In this document: positions 7,841-15,533 of the stretch, piece by piece
Layout: every line of letters starts with the position of its first letter
Numbering within the stretch: position 1 is the first letter of the stretch
Assembly (NCBI RefSeq): GCF_000559085.1
Contig: NZ_JALN02000002.1
Location: 372,001 to 436,000 of the forward strand
Length of the DNA stretch: 64,000 nucleotides
Reading direction: 5' to 3'
Source of the DNA: Mycolicibacterium aromaticivorans JS19b1 = JCM 16368
Lineage (GTDB): Bacteria; Actinomycetota; Actinomycetes; Mycobacteriales; Mycobacteriaceae
The notes under the pieces: model-generated
What the model saw: the letters and a program-made list of their open reading frames with translations, nothing else
The model's database searches: none
What the model was told of the DNA's origin: nothing
Translations under genes and position numbers: made by a program

Positions 7841-8643
7841 CGGGCTGGCTGGTTGGCAAGCGCGCCTTGATCGTCGGAGCCGGTTCGGGTATCGGTCGGG
7901 CCACCGTCGACGCGTTCTTGAACGAGGCCGCCCAGGTGGCCGTTCTCGAGTACGACAGCGCCAAGTGCGCGGCGCTTCGCCAGCAGCTTCCCGACGTCCC
8001 GGTGATCGAGGGCGACGGGACCACCCGAGCCGCCAGTGACGAAGCCGTTGAGGTTGCCGTCGACGCGTTCGGTGGACTCGACACCTTGGTGAACTGCGTG
8101 GGGATCTTCGATTTCTACCGCGGTATTCAGGACATCCCAGCCGAGCGGATCGACCAAGCGTTCGACGAGATGTTCCGTCTCAACGTCCTGAGTCATATCC
8201 ATTCCGTCAAGGCTGCATTGCCGGCGCTGATGGATCAGGGCGGTGCCTCGATCATCCTCACCGAGTCCACATCGTCGTTCTATCCAGGACGCGGCGGCCT
8301 GCTGTATGTGGCGTCGAAATTCGCGGTGCGCGGCCTAGTCACCGCACTGGCTCACGAACTCGCGCCGAGGATCCGTGTGAACGGCGTCGCCCCAGGGGGC
8401 ACGTTGAACACCGACCTACGCGGACTCGACAGCCTCGGCTTAGGCGCCCGCCGTCTGGATGCTGCACCCAATCGGGCCCGCGAGTTGGCCGCCCGCACAC
8501 CGCTCGGCGTGGCCCTATCAGGTCACGACCACGCCTGGAGTTACGTCTTCCTCGCTTCCGAACGCTCCCGCGGGCTCACCGGCGAAACGATCCATCCGGA
8601 CGGCGGCTTCAGCCTCGGCACCCCCACCCCGAGCAGCGACTGA
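7837..8643 (+). CDS. cis-Dihydrodiol dehydrogenase (short-chain dehydrogenase)
   Basis: This 268-aa SDR is of the BphB/NahB type, which oxidises the cis-dihydrodiol made by the dioxygenase to a catechol using NAD+. The cofactor motif GAGSGIG is near residues 14-20. Further on are NCVGIF (NNAG equivalent), the catalytic Ser in LTESTSSFYP and the YxxxK pair in YVASKFAVRG, followed by RVNGVAPGGT. The sequence around the active site fits dihydrodiol dehydrogenases better than generic reductases. It overlaps the preceding small gene by 4 bp. Confidence 0.85.
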   Translation: MTGWLVGKRALIVGAGSGIGRATVDAFLNEAAQVAVLEYDSAKCAALRQQLPDVPVIEGDGTTRAASDEAVEVAVDAFGGLDTLVNCVGIFDFYRGIQDIPAERIDQAFDEMFRLNVLSHIHSVKAALPALMDQGGASIILTESTSSFYPGRGGLLYVASKFAVRGLVTALAHELAPRIRVNGVAPGGTLNTDLRGLDSLGLGARRLDAAPNRARELAARTPLGVALSGHDHAWSYVFLASERSRGLTGETIHPDGGFSLGTPTPSSD

Positions 8644-8671
8644 ACCCTACGAACACAGAGAAGGAAAACAG

Positions 8672-8872
8672 ATGGACGGAGTCATCAAGGCCAACCGCGA
8701 CGTGTGCCAGGGATACGCGAATTGTGTCCTGGCCGCCGAGGACTACTTCGACATCGACGACCGAGGACTCGTGGTGGTACGCAAGACGGAGGTCCCTTCC
8801 GCGGAGAGGACCCGCGTCGAGGAGGCGGCGCGCAGCTGTCCCGTAGCCGCACTGGAGGTCGTCGACGAATGA
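8672..8872 (+). CDS. Ferredoxin, [3Fe-4S] type
   Basis: This 66-aa ferredoxin has the pattern C12-x5-C18 ... C56-P (VCQGYANC and ARSCPVAA), typical of single-cluster ferredoxins that serve actinobacterial dioxygenases and P450s. It has three cysteines rather than four. It would carry electrons from the adjacent reductase to the Rieske centre. ATG 8672 follows AAGGAAAA. The stop overlaps the reductase start (ATGA), so the two electron-transfer partners are translationally coupled. A [3Fe-4S] rather than a [2Fe-2S] plant-type or Rieske-type ferredoxin is notable for a ring-hydroxylating dioxygenase. Confidence 0.9.
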   Translation: MDGVIKANRDVCQGYANCVLAAEDYFDIDDRGLVVVRKTEVPSAERTRVEEAARSCPVAALEVVDE

Positions 8873-10110
8873 CGTCCCGCGTCGTCATCGTCGGCAGTTC
8901 GGTCGCCGGAGTCCGCACGGCGCAGGCTCTGCGCTCGCAAGGCTACGATGGCGAAGTCGTTCTCGTGGGTGAGGAAACAGCGCTGCCCTACGACAAGCCG
9001 CCCCTTTCCAAGGCGTTGCTCGCGGGTACAACGGACATCGCGGGCGTGACATTACTCACCGGGGACGCTGCCGCCGCGGACCGCATCGAACTCCACCTCG
9101 GCCACCGCGCGACCGCAGTTGACGTCGCAGCGTCGCAGGTGGAGTTCGCCGAGGATGAGCCCTTGCACTACGACCACCTGGTGGTGGCCACCGGCGCGAG
9201 TGCGCGACCGTCTCCCTGGGGGCAGCGACCGGGCATTCATGTACTCCGCACCCTGGAGGACTGTCTGCGGCTACGCGCCGACCTCGTCAGCGGTGGCCGC
9301 CTGGTGGTAGTCGGGGGCGGATTCATCGGGGCCGAGGTCGCGTCAACCGCACGAACGCTCGGGCAGCAGGTCGCGATCATCGATCCTGTGCAGGTACCGA
9401 TGAGCCGGGTGCTCGATGAGGAGATCGGGGGGTGGTTTGTCGATCTACATCGACGCCACGGGGTGCGCACGCGGTTCGGCGTCGGTGTGGAGCGTATCGC
9501 AGGGGAGCGCGGCAACTTGGAGCTCAGCCTTACCGACGGCAGCATCGTAGAAGCCGACACAGTGGTGGTAGGCATCGGTGCCGTTCCAAATGACGGCTGG
9601 CTGATGTCGTCGGGACTGGTCGTCGATGACGGCCTTGTCTGTGACGAGTACTGTCGTGCCGTTACGTCAGAAAACGTCTACGCAGTTGGTGACGTGTCGC
9701 GTTGGTTTCATCGCGGCCGGGGCACGGCGACGCGCGTCGAACACTGGACAAATGCGGTCGACCAGGCCTCTTGCGTGGCGCACAATATCTTGCACCCCGA
9801 TGATCTGCGCTGCTACGAGCCCGTTGGTTACGTCTGGAGTGACCAGCACGACTGGAAGATTCAACTCTGCGGCCAAACTAACCATTTGGGAGCGCCACTC
9901 ATCATCGGAGATCGGTTGTCGGACAATCGATTCACAGCACTCTACTCCGACGGCGCCCAAGGGCTGAGCGGCGCGGCAGTCGTGAACTGGCCTCGAGCGC
10001 TGATCGAATGCAGGCGTGCACTGCAGGCTGGAAATGATCTCGGGAGCGTGCGGGGCAGACTCGAGCGGCTGACGAACCCGCCCGATAATGCCGCAACGCG
10101 GTCAACGTGA
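8869..10110 (+). CDS. Ferredoxin reductase (FAD, NAD(P)H-dependent)
   Basis: This 413-aa flavoprotein of the BphA4/rubredoxin-reductase family has an N-terminal FAD-binding segment (RVVIVGSSVAGVRTAQAL) and an NAD-binding segment (RLVVVGGGFIGAEVASTA). The second FAD motif is in VYAVGDVSRWF, and the C-terminal dimerisation domain contains YVWSDQHDWKIQLCG. It passes electrons from NADH to the ferredoxin encoded immediately upstream. The start is set by the ATGA overlap with the ferredoxin stop; a longer in-frame frame reaches back into the ferredoxin gene and is not used. It is the last gene of the operon begun at 5491. Confidence 0.9.
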   Translation: MTSRVVIVGSSVAGVRTAQALRSQGYDGEVVLVGEETALPYDKPPLSKALLAGTTDIAGVTLLTGDAAAADRIELHLGHRATAVDVAASQVEFAEDEPLHYDHLVVATGASARPSPWGQRPGIHVLRTLEDCLRLRADLVSGGRLVVVGGGFIGAEVASTARTLGQQVAIIDPVQVPMSRVLDEEIGGWFVDLHRRHGVRTRFGVGVERIAGERGNLELSLTDGSIVEADTVVVGIGAVPNDGWLMSSGLVVDDGLVCDEYCRAVTSENVYAVGDVSRWFHRGRGTATRVEHWTNAVDQASCVAHNILHPDDLRCYEPVGYVWSDQHDWKIQLCGQTNHLGAPLIIGDRLSDNRFTALYSDGAQGLSGAAVVNWPRALIECRRALQAGNDLGSVRGRLERLTNPPDNAATRST

Positions 10111-10217
10111 GCGGCCCGAAGTGGTTTGCGCCGCACAGGAATCGTTGCGCACAGCATTGAGAGTGTGAGAGTCGCCTCCCAACCGGGGTGTGCTATTGAC
10201 GCAATTGGGTAAGTCCC

Positions 10218-10242
10218 GATACTCTCTAATTTACAGAGTATC
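10218..10242. promoter_or_regulatory. Operator-like inverted repeat GATACTCT...AGAGTATC
   Basis: The repeat has perfect 8-bp arms with a 9-bp spacer, 28 bp upstream of the bicupin dioxygenase gene. It shares ACTCTCT...GAG.TATC with the site at 59086-59108. Its position suits repressor binding over the promoter. Confidence 0.65.
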
Positions 10243-10269
10243 GTTCTGGATAGCAGAGAAGGTGGCTTC

Positions 10270-11355
10270 ATGTCGACCGCCGAGACTTCAAGGCTTCGCG
10301 AATTCGACGTCGAGCTGGAGGCGGCGAACCTCCGTGGGCAATGGATCTACGACGAGATGCTCGAAAGCGTCGTCGGCGGACCCAAGCCCGCGGGAGTGCC
10401 CTTTCTGTGGCGATGGCAGGACGTTCACGCGAAGCTTCAGAAATCGTGTGACGTGATGCCCGAAAGCTTCACGGCGCGACGTAATCTATCCTTCATCAAC
10501 CCGGCTACCCGGGGGACCACGCATACCATGAACATGGGTATGCAGATGCTCAAGCCCGGCGAGATCGCCTATGCGCACCGCCACACCATGGCGGCGCTGC
10601 GGTTTGCTATTCAAGGCGGCCCCGGCCTGATTACGGTCGTCGACGGTGAGCCATGTCAAATGGACAACTATGACTTGGTGCTGACCCCTCGCTGGACGTG
10701 GCATGACCACGAGAACGCCACCGCGGAGAACGCGGTGTGGCTCGACGTGCTGGATATTGGGTTGGTGCTCGGGCTGAATGTGCCGTTCTACGAGCCCTAT
10801 GGCGAGAAGCGGCAGCCTCAGCGCGAGCACCCCGGGGAGCATCTCGCCGACCGAGCCGGCCTGCTGCGCCCGGCGTGGGAGCAGGTCAAGACGGCGAATT
10901 TTCCGTTCCGCTACCCTTGGCGTGACGTCGAGCGGCAGCTCGAGCGGATGGCGGGCGTTGCGGGCAGCCCCTACGACGGCGTGGTTCTGCGGTACGCGAA
11001 TCCCGTCACCGGCGGATCGACGATGCCAACGTTGGATTGCTGGGTCCAGTTGCTGCGGCCAGGCCAGCGGACCGACGCCCATCGCCACACGTCGAGTGCC
11101 GTGTATTTCGTCGTGCGCGGCGAAGGGACGGCCGTCGTCGACGAGGTGGAACTCGACTGGGGGCCGCACGACAGCTTCGTGGTGCCCAACTGGAGCACCC
11201 ATCACTTCGTCAACCGGTCGGCGCACGATGCAGTGCTTTTTTCGGTCAACGATATCCCCACACTAAAAGCCCTGGATCTGTATTTCGAAGAGCCCGAACT
11301 GTCTTTGGGCGCGTACCCGTTTCCGCCGGTCCCCGCCAACCTCCGACACCGCTGA
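10270..11355 (+). CDS. Bicupin ring-cleavage dioxygenase (gentisate / 1-hydroxy-2-naphthoate dioxygenase family)
   Basis: This 361-aa iron enzyme is built of two cupin domains. The N-terminal one has the metal motif HRHTMAALRFAIQGG (near residue 103) and a downstream histidine in TWHDHEN. The C-terminal one has DAHRHTSSAVYFVVRGEG and STHHFVN. The family cleaves gentisate, salicylate or 1-hydroxy-2-naphthoate without a catechol intermediate. Because the next gene is a DHDPS-type hydratase-aldolase, the best fit is 1-hydroxy-2-naphthoate dioxygenase (PhdI of the phenanthrene pathway), but gentisate dioxygenase cannot be excluded. It begins a new unit with its own operator-like repeat. The start follows GAGAAGG. 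Confidence 0.82.
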   Translation: MSTAETSRLREFDVELEAANLRGQWIYDEMLESVVGGPKPAGVPFLWRWQDVHAKLQKSCDVMPESFTARRNLSFINPATRGTTHTMNMGMQMLKPGEIAYAHRHTMAALRFAIQGGPGLITVVDGEPCQMDNYDLVLTPRWTWHDHENATAENAVWLDVLDIGLVLGLNVPFYEPYGEKRQPQREHPGEHLADRAGLLRPAWEQVKTANFPFRYPWRDVERQLERMAGVAGSPYDGVVLRYANPVTGGSTMPTLDCWVQLLRPGQRTDAHRHTSSAVYFVVRGEGTAVVDEVELDWGPHDSFVVPNWSTHHFVNRSAHDAVLFSVNDIPTLKALDLYFEEPELSLGAYPFPPVPANLRHR

Positions 11356-11379
11356 CAAACCCTTAGAAAGGCTGTGCAC

Positions 11380-12381
11380 GTGCCTGACACGAAGCTGACC
11401 GCCGACGACATCACCGGGGTCGTCGGGATCATTCCCACACCCTCCACCGCGACGGCCGACCGCCCCGACACCGTATTTTCTGTAGACCTCGACGAGGCCG
11501 CGGCGCTTGCCGACTCAATGGTCCGCGGCGGGGTCGATGTGCTCATGACGACAGGCACCTTTGGCGAATGTGCATCTCTGACGTGGGACGAGCTACAAAG
11601 CTTTGTCGCCACCGTGGTCGACACTGTCGCGGGGCGCATCCCAGTTTTCGCCGGAGCCACCACGCTCAACACCCGAGATACGATCGCCCGGGGTCGCCGG
11701 CTCGGCGAACTCGGCGCCGACGGTTTGTTCGTCGGGCGCCCGATGTGGCTTCCCCTCGATGACACTGGCATCGTGCGCTTCTATCGCGACGTGGCCGAGG
11801 CAGTGCCGCACCTGGCACTGGTGGTCTATGACAACCCGGGTGCCTTCAAGGGAAAAATCGGGACGGCTGCCTACCAAGCGCTCAGCCAGATACCCCAAGT
11901 CGTCGCTGCCAAGCACCTCGGTCTACTCAGTGGCTCTGCCTTCCTCTCCGACCTCCGCGCCGTGAGCGGTCGTGTGCGGCTTCTGCCTCTTGAGACCGAC
12001 TGGTACTACTTTGCCCGGCTGTTTCCCGATCAGGTCACCGCCTGCTGGTCGGGCAATGTAGCCTGCGGCCCTGCGCCGGTGACGCACTTACGCGACTTAA
12101 TCAGAGCCCAGCGCTGGGACGAATGCCAAGCACTCACCGACGAACTCGAGGCGGCTCTCGAGACCCTTTACCCGGGTGGAAACTTCGCTGAATTCCTCAA
12201 ATACAGCATCCAGATCGACAACGCACAATTCCAGGCGGCGGGGTTTATGCGCACCGGGCCCACTCGACCGCCCTACACCGACGTGCCGGAGTCCTATCTG
12301 ACTGGAGCGCGCGAAGCCGGCAAGAACTGGGCAGCGCTGCAACAACGCTATTCGTCTGCAGCGCCCGTGTCGATCAGCTGA
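11380..12381 (+). CDS. Hydratase-aldolase (DHDPS family), probable 2'-carboxybenzalpyruvate aldolase
   Basis: This 333-aa TIM-barrel class I aldolase has the Schiff-base lysine in VVAAKHLGLL (K178) and the catalytic tyrosine in VVYDNPGAFK (Y150). It also has the substrate-binding GTFGECASLT loop. These are hallmarks of NahE/PhdJ/PhdG hydratase-aldolases, which split a ring-opened intermediate into an aromatic aldehyde and pyruvate. Directly following the PhdI-like bicupin enzyme, it fits PhdJ (2-carboxybenzaldehyde plus pyruvate). GTG 11380 is chosen for its 8-nt spacing to AGAAAGG; a GTG at 11374 lies too close. Confidence 0.85.
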   Translation: MPDTKLTADDITGVVGIIPTPSTATADRPDTVFSVDLDEAAALADSMVRGGVDVLMTTGTFGECASLTWDELQSFVATVVDTVAGRIPVFAGATTLNTRDTIARGRRLGELGADGLFVGRPMWLPLDDTGIVRFYRDVAEAVPHLALVVYDNPGAFKGKIGTAAYQALSQIPQVVAAKHLGLLSGSAFLSDLRAVSGRVRLLPLETDWYYFARLFPDQVTACWSGNVACGPAPVTHLRDLIRAQRWDECQALTDELEAALETLYPGGNFAEFLKYSIQIDNAQFQAAGFMRTGPTRPPYTDVPESYLTGAREAGKNWAALQQRYSSAAPVSIS

Positions 12382-12396
12382 ATTGGAAGGACGCAG

Positions 12397-13287
12397 ATGT
12401 TGGTGAGGGCGTTGGGTTATGTGGGTGTGGCGTCTCCTGATGCGAAGGAGTGGCTCGAGTTTGGTCCTGAGGTTCTCGGGATGGAGGCGGTCGAGGCGGC
12501 TGGTGGGTCGGTGCTGTTGCGGATCGACGACGCGGATCACCGGCTTGCGGTGCATCACGGCGAGCGTAATCGGATGCTGTATGCGGGGTGGGATGTAGGC
12601 AGCGAGGATGCGCTTGCCGCTGCCGGGGAGGTGCTGCAGAAGCAGGGTATTGGGTTCGAGGTGGGAACTGAGGAGGCTTGCGCGGCACGGGGGGTGTTGG
12701 GGTTGCTGGCTCTTGCTGACCCGTCGGGGTTGCGTCATGAGTTGTTCTACGGGCAGAAGGTGGTGCCGGGTTCGTTTCGGCCGGGCCGGCCGTTGTCGGG
12801 GTTCGTTACCGGGCCGCAGGGGCTGGGTCATGTGGTGCTGGCTACGCCGGACCTTGCGCAGGCCGACCGGTTCTTGCGGGGTGTGTTGGGGTTTAAGAAG
12901 AGCGATGAGATTTACACGTTCATCGATCTGTGGTTTTACCATTGCAACCCTCGCCATCACAGCATCGCGCTGACCCCGATGCCCGGCGTGCGGGGACTGC
13001 ACCACCTGATGGTCGAGGTGGAAGATTTCGACGATGTGGGCATCGCCTACGACCTGTGCATGTCGCGCAACATCCCGCTCAGCATGACTCTCGGGCGCCA
13101 CGTCAATGACCGGATGGTCTCGTTTTACGTGCGCACGCCCAGCGGGTTCGACATCGAGTACGGCTGGGATGGGGCCACCGTCGACGACGAAACCTGGACA
13201 GTCGCTCAGTACGACCGGCCCAGTGTCTGGGGCCATCAAATGGTCGCCCAAACCCCACCAGGGGCACTTGAGGCCGCGACAGCATGA
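12397..13287 (+). CDS. Extradiol dioxygenase (type I, vicinal oxygen chelate fold)
   Basis: This 296-aa enzyme of the BphC/PhdF class cuts a catechol ring next to the hydroxyls. The N-terminal VOC domain has no metal. The C-terminal domain binds Fe(II) through H145 (GLGHVVLATPD), a histidine in LHHLMVE near 202-203 and E254 (FDIEYGW). Conserved His and Tyr in GRHVNDRMVSFYVRTPSG complete the active site. In PAH pathways this enzyme opens the diol ring made by dioxygenase and dehydrogenase, and its product is used by a hydratase-aldolase such as the one at 13894. RBS GGAAGGA precedes the start. The first ~500 bp are richer in runs of G than neighbouring genes. Confidence 0.9.
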   Translation: MLVRALGYVGVASPDAKEWLEFGPEVLGMEAVEAAGGSVLLRIDDADHRLAVHHGERNRMLYAGWDVGSEDALAAAGEVLQKQGIGFEVGTEEACAARGVLGLLALADPSGLRHELFYGQKVVPGSFRPGRPLSGFVTGPQGLGHVVLATPDLAQADRFLRGVLGFKKSDEIYTFIDLWFYHCNPRHHSIALTPMPGVRGLHHLMVEVEDFDDVGIAYDLCMSRNIPLSMTLGRHVNDRMVSFYVRTPSGFDIEYGWDGATVDDETWTVAQYDRPSVWGHQMVAQTPPGALEAATA

Positions 13288-13337
13288 ACACCACGACGGA
13301 TCTGACACCGGCAAACAACGATTGATATGGAGGGGAC

Positions 13338-13724
13338 ATGGCGATCCAGTTCATGACCGACGAATGGGCCACTGCGGTGACCGATGCGGCCAATGCTGAC
13401 GAGAAGTTCCGCACCGCAGCGAAGGGACACGACGTAGTGCTCCGGGTATCCGTGTCAGGGAGCCCGGCGAGCCAGGATTACTACATGCAATTCGCTGATG
13501 GATCGCTCATCGTCGGCATCGGAGACCCGCCGCGGACGCCCGACGTGGAGGCTGAGCTCAGCTATGAGACGAACGTCGAACTTTCCCGGGGTGCGCTCAA
13601 CGGCCAGACCGCGGCCATGACTGGGCAGATGAAAGCTGTCGGGAACATGATGAAGATGATGTCGATCGGAAAAGCCCAAGATCGGCTCGCAGAACTTGAG
13701 AGCGGCCTAGACATCGACTACTAG
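13338..13724 (+). CDS. SCP2-like (sterol carrier) domain protein
   Basis: This 128-aa protein has the SCP2 pattern: VVLRVSVSGSPASQDYYMQF, DGSLIVGIGDPPRTPDVEAE, then a helix GQTAAMTGQMKAVGNMMKMM. The fold binds hydrophobic ligands such as sterols or acyl chains in a tunnel. In this position, between extradiol dioxygenase and hydratase-aldolase genes, it could buffer or deliver a poorly soluble ring intermediate; that role is inference. A second SCP2-like gene lies in the other catabolic operon (46181). The start follows GGAGGGGAC at a good distance. Confidence 0.75.
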   Translation: MAIQFMTDEWATAVTDAANADEKFRTAAKGHDVVLRVSVSGSPASQDYYMQFADGSLIVGIGDPPRTPDVEAELSYETNVELSRGALNGQTAAMTGQMKAVGNMMKMMSIGKAQDRLAELESGLDIDY

Positions 13725-13893
13725 CCGTGATCACACCTCCGAGCGTTGGCTTCGCGCAGAGTTACCGGGAGCCCCCAACCGGCTGCGCATCCGCACCGGC
13801 GACCGACGCGCGCTCTACCCCGCGTCGACCGGCACGACCAACACTCCGCCGAATTCATCCCGAAGATCCTCAAGAACAGATTGGACACTGAGC

Positions 13894-14967
13894 ATGACAC
13901 GACGAGCCAATGAACTTGTTCCCAGCGACATGAAGGGGTTGTGGGCGTTCGTGCCGGCCTGTTCGACACCGGACGCGGCCGACGTCCACGCGGTGGACAC
14001 GATCGATACCGATGCGCTGACATCTCTCGTCGACCGATTGGTGCGTGACGGGGTGGACGGCATCGTCACCACCGGCAGCGCCGGCGAGTCGCACACCCTG
14101 TCCGACGACGAATACCGCACACTCATCACCACGGTCGTGGAGACGGTGAACGCCCGAGTGCCAGTGTTCGTTGGTGCCAGCACGCTCAACACGCGCGACT
14201 CGATCCGACGCGCCCGCGTCATCGCCGACCTCGGGGCGGACGGCATCATGAGCGGACCACCGATGTACTTGCCGCAAACCACAGAGAACGCGGTCCAGTA
14301 CTACAAAGACCTCGCCGAGGCTGTCCCCGAGCTCGCAATCATGATCTACCAGAACCCTCACGCGTTCCGCATCACACTGCCGCCCGGTGCATTCAGGGAG
14401 CTGGCCCAGGTTCGCAATATTATCGCGCTCAAACAGACCTCGATGGACATCTTCAACGTCATCGGCGCCATCAAAGCGGTCGAGGACAAAATGTCGGTCC
14501 TCGTTCTGGATCAGTTGATGTACCCGGCGATGATGTTCGGCGCTGCCGGTGCGTGGAGCATCGACGTATGCATGGGCCCTTGGCCGGCGCTCTCGCTGCG
14601 CGATGCGTGCCAGCGTGGCGACTGGACAGAGGCTGCCACCATCGCCGATCAGATGCAAGCCCCATTTCGGACGCTGGGCTTGACTATGGAGGAGTTCCAA
14701 GCCATGCAGTCGGCCTGGTGGAAGATCGCGATCGACACTGCGGGCTATGGGCGTGCTGGGGCGGCCCGGCCGCCCTTCGTTCACATACCGAAGACCATCA
14801 TTGACTCCGCGCACCGCTACGGTGAACGCTGGGCAGGACTTGCGGAGCGCTACCACCGATCCCGGGAAGCCGCCGGGCTGCCGCCTGCTGAAGCGAACGG
14901 GGCCGGCGCTGCGCCATCCACGTCGGCAAACGAACCCGAGGCAGCGGCAGTCACGTCCGTCACCTGA
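13894..14967 (+). CDS. Hydratase-aldolase (DHDPS family), PhdG/NahE-like
   Basis: This is a second class I aldolase, 357 aa, paralogous to the one at 11380. K180 in IIALKQTSMD is the Schiff-base residue, Y152 in MIYQNPHAFR is catalytic, and GSAGESHTLSDDEY is the pyruvate-binding loop. Enzymes of this kind convert ring-opened products of extradiol cleavage to an o-hydroxy aromatic aldehyde and pyruvate (PhdG/NahE step). Having two such aldolases, one beside a bicupin enzyme and one beside an extradiol dioxygenase, matches the two aldol steps of phenanthrene or pyrene lower pathways. The Ala/Pro-rich C-terminal tail (last ~35 residues) is unusual for the family. Confidence 0.87.
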   Translation: MTRRANELVPSDMKGLWAFVPACSTPDAADVHAVDTIDTDALTSLVDRLVRDGVDGIVTTGSAGESHTLSDDEYRTLITTVVETVNARVPVFVGASTLNTRDSIRRARVIADLGADGIMSGPPMYLPQTTENAVQYYKDLAEAVPELAIMIYQNPHAFRITLPPGAFRELAQVRNIIALKQTSMDIFNVIGAIKAVEDKMSVLVLDQLMYPAMMFGAAGAWSIDVCMGPWPALSLRDACQRGDWTEAATIADQMQAPFRTLGLTMEEFQAMQSAWWKIAIDTAGYGRAGAARPPFVHIPKTIIDSAHRYGERWAGLAERYHRSREAAGLPPAEANGAGAAPSTSANEPEAAAVTSVT

Positions 14968-15159
14968 GGCGCCGTCTCGGCTCTGACACCAACCCTCGGC
15001 TCACTCGCTCCGTAACGGCTGAACATAGCGAGACACCCGGAAATGACACAGAACTTGACGTCGGCGACTGGGGTGCATTCACCGCAAAGGTGAAAAAAGG
15101 CGCCATCCGGGTGTCATCCCGTTCAGCGGTGACACCAGTCCGACTCGCAGCTCCATAAT
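14968..15159. other. Intergenic region with a long imperfect inverted repeat
   Basis: No gene is recognised. An imperfect inverted repeat flanks about 60 bp. The left arm has GTAACGGCTGAAC (15012-15024) and GACACCCGG (15032-15040). The right arm has CCGGGTGTC (15107-15115) and GTTCAGCGGTGAC (15121-15133). It could be a transcript hairpin or ends of a small lost element. The small hairpin at 15078-15094 is followed by A rather than T residues. Confidence 0.45.
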
Positions 15160-15375
15160 CTGCCCGGTGCGTTGCGCCACCGCAGCCGCGTATCCCACCC
15201 CTCGGTGCGGGCGCGGTTGGGTACAGGACGGCCCGGGACCGAGTTCATCGCGGGGCGCGGAGGATTTTGTCGAGGTCCGCTGGGACGAGGTGATCGACCT
15301 GCTCGCAGCTGAACTACGGCGCGTCGTCGAATGCTTCGGCAACGAGGCAATTTACGGCAGAAATTGCCCCCGCGA
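15160..15375 (+). pseudogene. Remnant of a molybdopterin oxidoreductase (BisC/DMSO-reductase type)
   Basis: One frame reads WVQDGPGPSSSRGAEDFVEV, then RWDEVIDLLAAELRRVVE and GNEAIYG. This is the conserved segment near the N-terminus of biotin-sulfoxide/TMAO-reductase-like molybdoenzymes. Just upstream, in another frame, RVSHPSVR resembles the preceding family segment. This is therefore a frameshifted scrap of a gene normally over 700 codons long; nothing downstream continues it. It marks an old deletion or rearrangement between the aldolase gene and the pca regulator. Confidence 0.6.
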
Positions 15376-15533
15376 CATGCTCACGAACCGCCTCCACTTT
15401 CGAGGAGGTAGACGCGCCTTTGTTGCGCGACTGCGTGGCGTTCGTCCCTCACCCAGCCGTTGCCGCCTCGCCTCGACCGTTCGATCAAGACTGCCCTACA
15501 AAGCAAGGTCGACAGCGCCAGCGGCTCTGCGGC

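Noticed and set aside
12097..13314. Minus-strand open frame (405 codons) opposite the extradiol dioxygenase
   Set aside because: This is a shadow of a G-rich plus-strand gene with metal-ligand motifs; the reverse product has no recognisable domain.
15078..15094. Hairpin TTCACC-GCAAA-GGTGAA as a possible terminator
   Set aside because: It is followed by A residues on the plus strand and lacks a T-run on either strand in the right place.
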